Origin: Actinomadura rupiterrae
GTDB taxonomy: Bacteria > Actinomycetota > Actinomycetes > Streptosporangiales > Streptosporangiaceae
Direction: 5' to 3'
DNA length: 64,000 nucleotides
Assembly: GCF_024172125.1 (NCBI RefSeq)
Contig: NZ_JAMZEA010000006.1
Coordinates: forward strand, 682,001 to 746,000
A model generated the notes under the pieces. That model was not told the DNA's origin and searched no databases. It saw only the letters and a program-made list of their open reading frames with translations. This document shows positions 9,720 through 19,040 of this stretch, piece after piece; positions within the stretch are counted from its first letter, which is position 1, and the number at the start of each line of letters is the position of its first letter. Position numbers and translations under genes: made by a program.

Positions 9720-11927
9720 TTAATTCTCCGTGTCCGGAACCGGGCCGTCCGGTGGCGACCCGGGGTCCCCGGTGTTCGATTCCCGCCCCAGCGGCCCCAC
9801 CCGCACCGGAATCGCGGTGAGGTGTCCCATTCCGGCGAGTTTCTCCAGGTCATCGGGGTCGGGCGAGGCGAGGGCGTTGACGTTCGCGCCGCCGGCGGCG
9901 TTCGCCACGCGCCAGCCGCCGCCCTCGTGGCCCCACCCGTGGGGAACGACCACAACACCGGGCGTGACATCGTCCGTAATCAGGACGGGCAGCCGGATGC
10001 TCCCGTGCGCTGAGGCGATCTCGCACAGCGTGCCGTCCGCGAGGCCGTAGCGGGACGCGTCGGACGGGCTGATCCGGGCGGCATGCGTACGCGTGCGCAT
10101 GAGGGACGGCGCGTTGTGCATCCACGAGTTGTGCGAGCGCGGTTCGCGCAGGCCGATCAGGCGGAGCGGGAGATCGGCAGGTGGTGGCGGCGCGTTCCGC
10201 AGCCGCTCGATCTCGGTGACGATCTCGTCCGGAGCGAGGTGGACGCGCCGGTCCCGGTGCGTCACACGGCGGCGGAGCCGTCCGGTCGGCTGGTGATCGC
10301 CGAGGACGATCCCGTGCGGGTTCCGCTGAAGTTTCCGGAGGCTCAGCCCACCCGGCCTGAGTCCGAACCAGTCGCCGTGCGCGCTCGCCCGGAGCAGCGC
10401 GTCCACCATCGCGCGGGGCGAGGGCCGCAGGCCGAGGCGGTGGGCGAGCCGCTGCGGGGCCAGCGCGCCGATGCCGAGCCGCATCCTTCCGGCAAGTTCG
10501 TCGATCACCTCCCACTCCTGGCGCGCCTCGCCGCGCGGCGGGACGACCGCCTCGGTCCAGGTGACGTAGGGCGTGAGGTAGTTCTGCAGGAAGGGCAGCG
10601 GGAAGTCCTCGCGTTCGAGGAAGGTCGTCGCGGGCAGGACGTAGTCCGCCTTGCGGCCGGTCTCGCTGACGTAGAGGTCGATGCAGACGAGCAGGTCGAG
10701 CTCGTCCAGGGCGGCGTCGAGCGCCGTCGCGCCGGGGACCGACAGCACCGGGTTGCCCGCCGAGACGATCAGCGCGCGCAGCCTTCCGGGGCCCGGCGTG
10801 GTGATCTCCCTGGCCATGATCCCGGCGGGGAAGGTGCCGAGGACGTCCGGGAAGCCGCCGATCCGCGAGCGCGTGCGGCCGTAGGTGCCGAGTCCGGAAA
10901 GTTTGACGATCTCGTCCACCGGCAGCGGCGACTCGCCGAAGATCGCGCCGCCCGGCCGGTCGAGGTTGCCCGTCACGGCGTTCACCGCGTCGATGAGGAA
11001 CGCGACCAGGGTGGCGTGCCGGCCGAGGCAGGTGCCCGTCCGGCCGTAGACGACGGCGCGCGGCGCCTTGGCCAGGTCGTGCGCGAGGCTTCTTGCCACG
11101 TCCGCTGGAACGCCGCTGTTCGGGGCCGTCCGCTCGGGCGGAAAATCGCGGACGAGCCCTCGCAGCGCCGCGAGTCCGCGCGCCTGCCGGACGCACGTGT
11201 CGATGTCGGCCAGACCGTCCTCGAAGATCACGTTGAGCAGGGAGAGCAGCAGCCACGCGTCGCCGTCCGGGGCGATCGGCAGGTGCTCGAAGGCGCGCGC
11301 GGTCTCGGTGCGGCGCGGATCGCCGACGACGACGCGTCCGCCCCGCTTCACGACCCCGTGCAGCCGCTCCCGGATGCGCGGCACGCTGACCAGGCTGCCG
11401 TGCGAGACGAGCGGGTTCGCGCCGAGTATCAGCAGGAAATCGGTCCGCTCGATATCGGGCAGCGGGACAAGGTGCGGCGCGCCATAAAGCAGGGCACTCG
11501 CGGCGAACCGGCTGTTCGTGTCCTGAGAGCCCGCCGAGTACAAATGAGGCGAACCGAGCGCGCGCATGAATCCGTTGAGCCACAGCGGATGCGAGTACGA
11601 GAACGTCGCCGGGTTGCCGAAGTACCAGCCGATCGAGTCGCCGCCGTGCTCGCGGCGCAGCGCGTTCAGCCGCCGCGCGATGTCGCCGAGCGCCTCGTCC
11701 CAGGTCACGCGCTCGAACCCGCCGTCCGGGCGGCGCCGCAGCGGATGGACGACCCGGTCCGGGTCGTTCTGCACCTCGGTCATCGCGATGCCCTTGGGGC
11801 ACGCGAACCCCCGCGACAGCGGATGCTCGCGGTCGGCGCGAATACCGGTCAGCACTCCGTCCTCGACCGTCGCCGTCAGGCCGCAGAGCGGCTCGCAGAT
11901 CCGGCAGTAAGTGACTGCTTTCGCCAT
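9720..11927 (-). CDS. molybdopterin-dependent oxidoreductase
   Basis: A 735-residue member of the DMSO reductase superfamily (assimilatory nitrate reductase/formate dehydrogenase-like group). The N-terminus binds a [4Fe-4S] cluster through C8, C11, C15 and C43 (YCRICEPLCGL, GFACPKG). Then come the molybdopterin domain (GWYFGNPATFSYSH, VYGRTGTCLGRH) and a C-terminal molydopterin dinucleotide-binding domain (NSWMHNAP, VVVPHGWGHE). No twin-arginine signal is seen, so it is probably cytoplasmic. The substrate is not deducible. ATG at 11927 is chosen; a GTG at 11951 overlapping the marR stop as GTGA is a plausible alternative that would couple translation. Confidence 0.85.
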   Translation of the reverse strand: MAKAVTYCRICEPLCGLTATVEDGVLTGIRADREHPLSRGFACPKGIAMTEVQNDPDRVVHPLRRRPDGGFERVTWDEALGDIARRLNALRREHGGDSIGWYFGNPATFSYSHPLWLNGFMRALGSPHLYSAGSQDTNSRFAASALLYGAPHLVPLPDIERTDFLLILGANPLVSHGSLVSVPRIRERLHGVVKRGGRVVVGDPRRTETARAFEHLPIAPDGDAWLLLSLLNVIFEDGLADIDTCVRQARGLAALRGLVRDFPPERTAPNSGVPADVARSLAHDLAKAPRAVVYGRTGTCLGRHATLVAFLIDAVNAVTGNLDRPGGAIFGESPLPVDEIVKLSGLGTYGRTRSRIGGFPDVLGTFPAGIMAREITTPGPGRLRALIVSAGNPVLSVPGATALDAALDELDLLVCIDLYVSETGRKADYVLPATTFLEREDFPLPFLQNYLTPYVTWTEAVVPPRGEARQEWEVIDELAGRMRLGIGALAPQRLAHRLGLRPSPRAMVDALLRASAHGDWFGLRPGGLSLRKLQRNPHGIVLGDHQPTGRLRRRVTHRDRRVHLAPDEIVTEIERLRNAPPPPADLPLRLIGLREPRSHNSWMHNAPSLMRTRTHAARISPSDASRYGLADGTLCEIASAHGSIRLPVLITDDVTPGVVVVPHGWGHEGGGWRVANAAGGANVNALASPDPDDLEKLAGMGHLTAIPVRVGPLGRESNTGDPGSPPDGPVPDTEN

Positions 11928-11947
11928 GGGACCGATTCTGCCTCGCT

Positions 11948-12400
11948 TCACTCCTCCGCGGCGTTGTACCGGACGAGATATCTCGCGAACCGGTCCAGAT
12001 CGCCGTCCGACCAGTCGCGCAACCGCTCGGTGATCGCCTCGTGCCGGCGCTGGACGGCCTCGTCCAGCAGCTCGCGCCCGGCCTCGGTCGGCGCGAGCCG
12101 CTGGCCTCTGGCGTGCGCGGGATCGGGATGCCGCTCGACCAGCCCGAGCCGTTCGAGCGCCGCGACCTGCCGGCTGACCGTGGACTTGTCGAGCAGGAAG
12201 TAGTCGGCGAGATCGACGGCGCGGCACCCGCCGGACTCGTTCAGGTGGCTGAGCAGGCTGTACGCGACGAGCGAGAGATCCGGATGGGTGCGCCCGGCGA
12301 CCGCCCGCGCGCGCCTGGCCAGCGCGGTCAGCTCCCAGCGGATCGTCTCCAGCGCATCGTCGCGACCGTGTCCGTCATCACGTGGTCCCACCGCATCCAT
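11948..12400 (-). CDS. MarR family transcriptional regulator
   Basis: A 150-residue winged-helix regulator with SGGCRAVDLADYFLLDKSTV and SRQVAALERLGLVERHPD as the DNA-binding core. It immediately precedes the molybdopterin oxidoreductase in the same direction. No Shine-Dalgarno is present. On its strand a TAATAT box lies six bases before ATG, inside a perfect palindrome, so the mRNA is probably leaderless and autorepressed. It likely also controls the divergent membrane protein. Confidence 0.87.
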   Translation of the reverse strand: MDAVGPRDDGHGRDDALETIRWELTALARRARAVAGRTHPDLSLVAYSLLSHLNESGGCRAVDLADYFLLDKSTVSRQVAALERLGLVERHPDPAHARGQRLAPTEAGRELLDEAVQRRHEAITERLRDWSDGDLDRFARYLVRYNAAEE

Positions 12401-12439
12401 AGTTGTATATTACAACTAATCGAGGTTGTATTTTGCAAC
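12401..12439. promoter_or_regulatory. paired operators between marR and divergent membrane protein gene
   Basis: A perfect palindrome GTTGTA-TAT-TACAAC is at 12402-12416, and a near-copy GTTGTA-TTT-TGCAAC is at 12425-12439, centres 23 bp apart. Both are AT-rich islands in a very GC-rich region. The first overlaps the predicted -10 box of marR, the second the promoter of the rightward gene. Confidence 0.78.
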
Positions 12440-12458
12440 TCACCCGGATGGGAGGACC

Positions 12459-13484
12459 ATGACGAGCCCCGGCGACACCCGCGCCACCCTGCGCCATCTC
12501 TTCGGCCACCTGTTCGTCCCGCTGATCATGTGCATCGGGATGGGCTTCGCGTACCTCGGCGCGTTCCACAAGCCGGAGCCGCACGAACTCCGCGTCGCGG
12601 TCGTCGGCGGCGGCGCGCCCGCCCAGGTGCTCGCGCAGACCATCAAGGACAAGGCGGGCGACGCCCTCGACGTCCGGACCGTCCCGTCCCGCGAGGCCGC
12701 CGTCGCCCAGCTGAAGGACCAGAAGATCTTCGGCGCCTACGAGCCCGGCACCCCCGAACTGCTGGTCGCCACCGCGGGGTCCGACACCACCGCGACCGCC
12801 GTCCAGAAGATCTTCACCGACGTCGCGTCCGCCCAGCACGCCCCGCTGAAGGTCACCGACGTCGCCCCGCCGGCCAAGGGCGACCCCACCGCGCAGGGCC
12901 TGTTCTTCCTGCTCGTCGCGCTCAGCATCGGCTCCTACACCTCGGTCGCCGCGATCGGCGGCGCCGGCGCGCCCCTTCCGATGCGCATCCGCACCCTCAT
13001 CGCCCTCGGCACCGCCACGATCGTGAGCGCCATCGGCACCCTCTTCGCCGGCCCGGTCTTCCACCTCGTGGACCGCGACCTGCCCGCCCTGTTCGGTATG
13101 TCCTTCCTCTACACAAGCGGCATCCTGCTGATCGGCGTCGGCCTGCACACCTTCCTCAAGCGCTTCACGATGCTGGCGATGATGGTCCTGTTCGTCATGC
13201 TGAACTTCACCACCGCCGGCGGCGTCTTCCGCCCCGAGCTCCAGAACGGCTTCTTCGCCTCCCTGCACTCCTTCTGGACGGGCGCCGGCTTCGTCGAAGG
13301 CATCCGCAGCCTCCTCTACTTCGACCACCACAACCTGGGCGCCCACATCCTCACCCTCGCCCTGTGGCTCGCCGCGGGCGCCGCCCTGGTCGGCATAGCC
13401 GCCCTCTACGAATCCCGCACCCGCATACCAGCACCCCTCCACGAAGAGCTCGAACAAGAACTGGAAGAGGCCGTCCCCGCCTGA
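12459..13484 (+). CDS. ABC-2/YhgE-type integral membrane protein
   Basis: The 341-residue protein has one N-terminal membrane helix (LFVPLIMCIGMGFAYLGAF), an extracytoplasmic domain of about 120 residues, then five hydrophobic helices near the C-terminus. This topology is that of DUF3533/YhgE-Pip and ABC-2 permease-like proteins, often MarR- or TetR-controlled and associated with export or drug tolerance. No ATPase gene is adjacent. Start ATG follows GGGAGG at five bases. Regulation by the divergent MarR across two palindromes is likely. Confidence 0.78.
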   Translation: MTSPGDTRATLRHLFGHLFVPLIMCIGMGFAYLGAFHKPEPHELRVAVVGGGAPAQVLAQTIKDKAGDALDVRTVPSREAAVAQLKDQKIFGAYEPGTPELLVATAGSDTTATAVQKIFTDVASAQHAPLKVTDVAPPAKGDPTAQGLFFLLVALSIGSYTSVAAIGGAGAPLPMRIRTLIALGTATIVSAIGTLFAGPVFHLVDRDLPALFGMSFLYTSGILLIGVGLHTFLKRFTMLAMMVLFVMLNFTTAGGVFRPELQNGFFASLHSFWTGAGFVEGIRSLLYFDHHNLGAHILTLALWLAAGAALVGIAALYESRTRIPAPLHEELEQELEEAVPA

Positions 13485-13498
13485 CCACCCGCACTCAG

Positions 13499-13520
13499 CC
13501 CCCGAGCAGCCGCCCGGGGG
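13499..13520 (+). terminator. hairpin after the membrane protein gene
   Basis: CCCCCG pairs with CGGGGG around a 10-nt loop, 15 bp after the stop codon. No T-tract follows. Confidence 0.45.
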
Positions 13521-13652
13521 CCGTTCCAACTCAGGTGAAACTCCGCGAAGATCCCTCCCCGCACGCGGCATGTCGCCCCGACGTCCGATAGGTGCGTCTA
13601 GTAGCGTTCAACTGTTTTGCTCCTTACGCCACACCGGGAAGGACGGCAGGGG

Positions 13653-13907
13653 TTGACCGCAGCACTGGTCCTGGCAGCACTCGCCACCCTCTTCGCCACG
13701 ATCTGCCTGCCCCGCCTCCTGCGCGCCATGCCCTCCCGAACCCCCAGAACCCCACCCGTCTACCCCGAGTCCATGACCGCCGAACTGGACCCGGGCGACG
13801 AGGAGTACCTCGCCTGGCTGGCCGACCACCTCTGGCCCGAAGACGAATACCTAGAAGAAAACCCCAGCCCCCGAGACGAATCCGACGGCGGCCCCATCCC
13901 CGCCTAA
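13653..13907 (+). CDS. small membrane protein, truncated paralogue of the 9.2-kb zinc-ribbon protein
   Basis: The 84-residue product has an N-terminal helix (AALVLAALATLFATICL) and the motif PESMTAELDPGDEEYLAWL followed by ADHLWPEDEYL, nearly identical to the middle of the protein at 9164-9658. It ends shortly after the motif and lacks the zinc cysteines. I chose TTG at 13653 because AGGACGGCAGGGG precedes it and it gives a compact leader before the helix; a longer upstream start is possible. Function unknown. Confidence 0.65.
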   Translation: MTAALVLAALATLFATICLPRLLRAMPSRTPRTPPVYPESMTAELDPGDEEYLAWLADHLWPEDEYLEENPSPRDESDGGPIPA

Positions 13908-14210
13908 CCCACCCGGGCTCACCTGTACGGCCCGTGCACCGTCTCGTCTCGCGTTGGACGGCGAACAATTCGTCGCACCCTCCCCGGCCAACCGGCAGTA
14001 ACTCTTAGGCGTCGAATCTGTCAGGGGTGCACTTACCCGGCCCTCACACGCACCGGGGACGGCAGGAGTACAGGTGATCGAGGATGGGCGGACGCCGACC
14101 CAGGCGGCGAGCGCGCAACTGCACCGAAGACTCCGCTGCTCCGGTCCTGACAAGCGCATGGCTCTGAGTCCCCGCCCCCCAACGCACCGCGGCCCTTCTT
14201 GGGAGACTCC
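13908..14210. other. intergenic region before the DUF4041 gene
   Basis: No gene is visible. It contains AT-richer stretches such as AACTCTTAGGCGTCGAATCT near 14000 that could hold the promoter of the defence-like cluster, but I cannot assign -35 and -10 boxes with confidence. Confidence 0.4.
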
Positions 14211-16196
14211 ATGCTTCCGCATGACCCTCACAACCCGTCGCCCTACTTCCCCGCAGCGCCGACGGGTTGGCACTACAACCCTCCGCCCAACTGGCCCGCC
14301 CCTCCACGGGGGTGGAGGCCGCCCCCAGGCTGGCGCCCCGATCCTTCCTGGCCGGCACCTCCTCCGAACTGGCAGTTCTGGCTCCCGGACGCTCCACCCT
14401 CAGTGTCGCCGCAACCTCGGTCGGCGCCGCCGCCCGCCAGCCCTGCTCCTACTTCCGGGCTGTACGCAGGGCAGCGGATCAAGGCGGCGAAGCTCGATTC
14501 GCTCCTCGGCCAACTCCGGCTCTACCTGGACCAGGACGAGACCATCCGGGCCATCGCAACGACCTCGAAGATGCGTCCCGCGTTGACCCATCTGGTGCTG
14601 ACGGACCGGAGGGTCACGGGTTACAGCACGTCCGATGTCGCCCGCGTCGGCCTGAAGCTCAACGTCGGCCTCACCGAGATCGCGTCCGTGGAGGTGAGGT
14701 CGTCCTTCGCCCACCCATCCACGTTGCTGCTGCACCGGCGCCACGGCGATGTCATCGACTGCGGCGACCTGCCCGCGGCCGATTCGGCGGCGTTCTCCCG
14801 CCTGCTGTCGGCAACGGCATCCGCCGCTGGCGAGGCCGGCGCTCCGACCATGCCTCCGGAAACACCTCACCACACTCCTCCGGCTCCCTTGCCGTCACAG
14901 CCGGTACCGCAGGCGCCTCTGCCGGTACCTCCGGCGCGGACCGGACGGGCGCCGGTCTTCGGGAGGAAGCAGCAGCGAATCGAGGAGTTGGAGGCCGAGA
15001 ACGTCGGCTTGAAGCAGGAACTGGCCAGGCTCGGGGCACTCGAGGCATGGCAGATCTCCGCGGAGCTTGAGCGGCTCCAAGGCGAGGCCGCAGGGCTGCA
15101 TCGGCAGATCGCCGAGCGAACGGCGGAACTGGCGCGCGTACGCCAAGCCATCGTTGAGACCGAGGACGTCGCGCTCCTGCAGGAGGCCGGTGTCTACGAG
15201 TACCGGCATCCGCTGGCCGACGCGGTCGCCTACAAGGCCGAACTCGCCCAGCTGAAGGACACCGTCAAGGCGATGGCCAGAGCCGACCGCGCTGTCGTCG
15301 GCAGCACCGACTGGACCGTCAACGGCTCGGCCGCGCAGGGCCGCAAGATGGTGCGGGAGCACTCCAAGCTCATGCTGCGCGCGTTCAACGCCGAGGCCGA
15401 CAACCTCGTCCGGACGATGCGTCCGTACAAGCTCCAGTCCGCCATCGACCGGCTGGACAAGTCCGCCCAGACCATCGAACGCCTCGGCAAGACGATGAAC
15501 ATCAGGGTCAGCGCCGACTATTCGGGGCTTCGTCGCCGAGAGCTCGAACTGACCGCCGACTACCTTGCGAAGGTCGAGGAGGAGAAGGAACGCGTCCGGG
15601 CGGAACGGGAGCATCAGCGCGAAGAGGAGAAACTTCAGCGCGAGTTGGAGCGAGAGAAGGCTCGCTTGCAGAAAGAGCGCTCACACGTCGTCTCCGTTCT
15701 CGAGCGCCTTCGCGCACAGGAGGGCCACGCCGACCAGACGGCCGTGGCGGACATGGAGGCGAAGCTTGCGGATGTGGAGGCGGCCATATCCAGCGTGGAG
15801 AGCCGCGAGGCGAACGTCCGCGCGGGTTACGTGTATGTCATCTCCAACATCGGCGCCTTCGGCGAGAGGATGGTCAAGATCGGGCTCACCCGGCGGCTGG
15901 AGCCGATGGACCGGGTCCGGGAGCTCGGCGACGCTTCGGTGCCGTTCCGCTTCGACGTGCACGCGCTCATCTTCAGCGAGGACGCCGTCGGGCTGGAGAA
16001 CCGGCTGCACCACGAGTTCGCCGAGCGGCGGGTCAACAGGGTGAACAACCGGCGGGAGTTCTTCTTCGCCACGCCCGCCGAGGTCCGCGAGGCGCTGGAA
16101 CGCATCGCCGGGAGCCACCTGCTGGAGTACTCGGAGGTCCCGGAGGCCTTGGAATGGCGCGCGAGTGAGTCGCAGCGCGGCGCCGAGTCAGCGTGA
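14211..16196 (+). CDS. DUF4041-like coiled-coil protein with C-terminal GIY-YIG (T5orf172/MUG113) domain
   Basis: A 661-residue multidomain protein. Residues 1-70 are Pro/Trp-rich with repeated PPxGW units. Residues of about 85-210 look like a bacterial PH-type domain (LTHLVLTDRRVTGYS). About 260-540 are coiled coil, including QQRIEELEAENVGLKQELA and a long Glu/Arg helix. The C-terminus has YVYVISNIG, MVKIGLTRR, DRVRELGDASVPFRFDVHA and a conserved ENRLHHEF, the T5orf172 variant of the GIY-YIG nuclease fold. Related DUF4041 proteins occur in phages and mobile regions. ATG at 14211 follows GGGAG. It heads the accessory cluster. Confidence 0.8.
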   Translation: MLPHDPHNPSPYFPAAPTGWHYNPPPNWPAPPRGWRPPPGWRPDPSWPAPPPNWQFWLPDAPPSVSPQPRSAPPPASPAPTSGLYAGQRIKAAKLDSLLGQLRLYLDQDETIRAIATTSKMRPALTHLVLTDRRVTGYSTSDVARVGLKLNVGLTEIASVEVRSSFAHPSTLLLHRRHGDVIDCGDLPAADSAAFSRLLSATASAAGEAGAPTMPPETPHHTPPAPLPSQPVPQAPLPVPPARTGRAPVFGRKQQRIEELEAENVGLKQELARLGALEAWQISAELERLQGEAAGLHRQIAERTAELARVRQAIVETEDVALLQEAGVYEYRHPLADAVAYKAELAQLKDTVKAMARADRAVVGSTDWTVNGSAAQGRKMVREHSKLMLRAFNAEADNLVRTMRPYKLQSAIDRLDKSAQTIERLGKTMNIRVSADYSGLRRRELELTADYLAKVEEEKERVRAEREHQREEEKLQRELEREKARLQKERSHVVSVLERLRAQEGHADQTAVADMEAKLADVEAAISSVESREANVRAGYVYVISNIGAFGERMVKIGLTRRLEPMDRVRELGDASVPFRFDVHALIFSEDAVGLENRLHHEFAERRVNRVNNRREFFFATPAEVREALERIAGSHLLEYSEVPEALEWRASESQRGAESA

Positions 16197-16308
16197 GCGG
16201 GGCTGGATTCTGACAACGGGTCACACTCCTGTAAAGGGCGTCACTTCTGCCACTGTGGCGTGGTTTCGTGGCGGTCTCCGGCACGCTCGACGCGAGGTGA
16301 GGTGTCCG

Positions 16309-18667
16309 ATGGGGTTGCGGGACGTCCTGCTGGAGCGGTTGGCGGCGGCCGGGCTGGCTGAAGCGGTCGGCCGCTGGGTGCTCGATGCGTTCGACGCCGG
16401 GACGCCCCCGGGGTGGTCTGAGGACTCCGAGGCGAGCGGCGGGCGCGCGTTCCTGAAGAGCATCACCGTCTCCGGGTTCCGCGGGATCGGTGCGAAGACG
16501 TCGCTGGGCTTCACCCCGGGGCCCGGTCTCACGCTGGTCGTCGGGCGGAACGGTTCGGGCAAGTCGAGCTTCGCCGAAGGGGCGGAGATCGCGCTGACCG
16601 CGACGAACGCGCGGTGGCAGGGGCTGTCGGTCGTCTGGAAGGACGGCTGGCGGAACCTGCACGTGGACGAGCCGCCCTCCGTGACCCTGTCCGTCCAGGT
16701 GGACGGGGAGGACGGCGGCACCACCATCAGGCGGTCCTGGACCGGCCCGAAGGTCGAGGACTCCGCATGCGAGGTGTTCAGGCCGGGGCGCGGCGCGTGC
16801 GAGCTGGAGGACCTGGGCTGGTCGGAGGCGCTGGCCACCCACCGGCCGTTCCTCTCGTACAGCGAGCTGGGCAAGATGCTGACCAGCGGGCCGAAGGGCA
16901 TCCACGACTCGATCGCGGGCATCCTCGGGCTGGAGCGGCTCACGCTCGCCGAGAGCCGGCTCAACGACGTCCGCAAGGAGCTGGAGGGCGAGGCCAAGGC
17001 GGTCAAGGCGGAGAAGGACGCGCTCTGCGACGTCCTCGGCGAGGTCGAGGATCCGCGCGCGGCGTCGGCGCTGGCCCTGCTCACCGCCCGCACGCCCGAT
17101 TTCGGAGCGGTCGAGGCGCTGGCGGTGGTCGGCCCAGGTTCGGACCCCGATCTGGCCGAGTTACGGAAGCTCGCCGCGTTGCGCGGACCGTCCGTGGGGG
17201 ACGCGGCGGCGGCGTTGCGGCAGGCGGCGGAAAGGGTGGCTTCACTCCGCGGCGGGACGGCCGACGACGCCCGCAGGCTCGCCGATCTCCTCGCCCTGGC
17301 TCTCGATCGTCAGGACGGCGACGCGCGCTGTCCGGTGTGCGCGACTGAGGACGTCCTCGACGCTGCCCTGGACGGAACGGACCGGCGCCGAGATCGTCCG
17401 GCTGCGTTCGCTCGCCGCTGAGGCCGACGCAGCGCGAGAGTCGCTGCGGACGGCGGTGGAGGCGGCTCGGCTGTTGATGGCCCCGCCGCCTCCCGAGGCC
17501 GCGGTCGAGCCCTCGGTGTCAGCGGCCTGGGAGAGGTGGACGACCGGTCGCGACATCACCGACCCGTCTGAGTTGGCCGACCACCTCGAAGATGCCGGGC
17601 GCGCGCTAGCCGAGGTCTGCGACAAAGCCCGATCCGCAGCGTCCGCCCGCCTGGACGCTTTGGAGGACCGCTGGCGTCCTCTGGCCTCCCGCCTCTCCGC
17701 CTGGCTTCCTCGCGCACGCGCCGTCCAGGAGTCCGCCCCGGCGCTGCGCGCGGTGAAGGCGGCGCGCAAGTGGCTCACCGACACGGCCAACGACCTGCGC
17801 AACGAGGCGCTGCGTCCGTTCGCGGAGCAGTCCGCGCACATCTGGAACGAGCTGCGCCAGGAGAGCAACGTCACGCTAGGGACGATCACTCTCGCGGGCA
17901 CGGGCCTGCAGAAGCGCGCCGACCTCGACGTGCACGTGGACGGCACGGAGACCTCGGCGCTCGGCGTGATGAGCCAGGGCGAGCTGCACTCGCTCGCGCT
18001 GGCGGTCTTCCTGCCGCGCGCGCTCGCGCCGCGCACCCCGTTCGGTTTCGTCATCATCGACGATCCCGTGCAGTCGATGGATCCGGCAAAGGTGGACGGC
18101 CTGGCCAAGGTGCTGTCCGTCGTCGCCGCGCATCGCCAGGTCATCGTGTTCACTCATGACACGCGCCTACGCGAATCGGTGTTCCGGCTCCAACTCCCCG
18201 CAACCGTCATGGAAGTGACGCGCGGCGAACGTTCCCTCGTGCGCGTGCGCAAGGTAGAGGACGAGGTTTCACGTGCCCTCGCGGACGCCCGCGCCGTCGC
18301 GGCCAGCGTGGAGCTCCCGCCCGACGCCGCGTTCATGGTCGCGTCCGGCCTCTGCCGTACCGCGCTCGAAGCCGCCTGCGTGGAGGTCTACCGGCGCGGA
18401 CGGCTCTCCACGGGCATTCCGCATACCGAGGTCGAAGCCGCGCTCCGCGACGCCCGGACGCTCTCCGACCTCGTCTCCCTGGCCGCTTTCGGCGAACGCC
18501 GCCGCCGCGACGACGTCCAGGCCCAGCTGGAACGGATCGGGCCCTGGGCCGTCCAGGCTTACCGGATGTGCAACAGGGGCGTCCATGGCGCTCCGTCCGC
18601 CGCCGATCTCAACGGTTTCGTCCGGCACGTGGACCGCCTGACGCGGAGGATCCGCGATGAATGGTGA
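16309..18667 (+). pseudogene. RloC-like SMC/RecN-type ATPase with CxxC hook and C-terminal HEPN-like region, frameshifted
   Basis: Two frames together encode about 785 residues. The first has Walker A VVGRNGSGKSSF (K85) and CPVC at 341-344, like the zinc hook of Rad50/RloC. The second has an ABC signature MSQGEL, Walker B FVIIDDPVQSMDP, the H-loop region VFTHDTR, and a C-terminal helical segment ending YRMCNRGVHG, similar to the R-x-n-H motif of HEPN RNases. The break lies at CCC 17366-17368: removing one C joins DVLDAA to WTERTGAEIVRLRS. It may be a real inactivating mutation or a sequence error. RloC proteins are anticodon nucleases used against phage; equivalence here is inference. Confidence 0.72.
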
Positions 18668-19031
18668 CGAGCTGGCGTCACTGGCCGATCGGATCATGCG
18701 CCACGAAGTGTCCGTCGCTGAAGGCATCTCAGCCCGCATGGTCACCTTCCTACTGCGCCTGGCCCTGGAACGCGAGCTGGACGACTTCTGGAAGCGCAGC
18801 GGAATACCCGCCATGGCCCGCAATCCGATGCGCGCCCAGCTCCTCTGCCTAGGCGGCCTACTCAGCCCCGGCAAAACGGGCCTGGCCCGAAGCCTCTGGG
18901 GCCAGCTCAGCCAGGCATGCCACTACCACACCTACGAGCTCTCCCCCAGCGCAGCGGAACTCCGCCGCTGGCATACCGAACTGGCGCAGCTGACCTATGC
19001 CCTCCGGTCCGTCCGATCCGAGGCGTACTAG
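18657..19031 (+). CDS. small helical protein overlapping the SMC ATPase gene
   Basis: The 124-residue product is not recognised. It is predicted mostly helical, with a terminal block LARSLWGQLSQACHYHTYEL whose Cys-His-Tyr-His pattern recalls small helical partners of defence ATPases. Its ATG lies inside the last codons of the ATPase gene (11-bp overlap), so the two are translationally coupled and probably act together. It could be an inhibitor or HEPN-like partner of the ATPase; neither is shown. Confidence 0.6.
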   Translation: MNGDELASLADRIMRHEVSVAEGISARMVTFLLRLALERELDDFWKRSGIPAMARNPMRAQLLCLGGLLSPGKTGLARSLWGQLSQACHYHTYELSPSAAELRRWHTELAQLTYALRSVRSEAY

Positions 19032-19040
19032 CCTGGCGCG

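Noticed and set aside
9770..9790. tRNA T-arm-like sequence GGTGTTCGATTCCCGCC
   Set aside because: No acceptor, D or anticodon arms can be built around it, and it lies inside the molybdoenzyme coding end.
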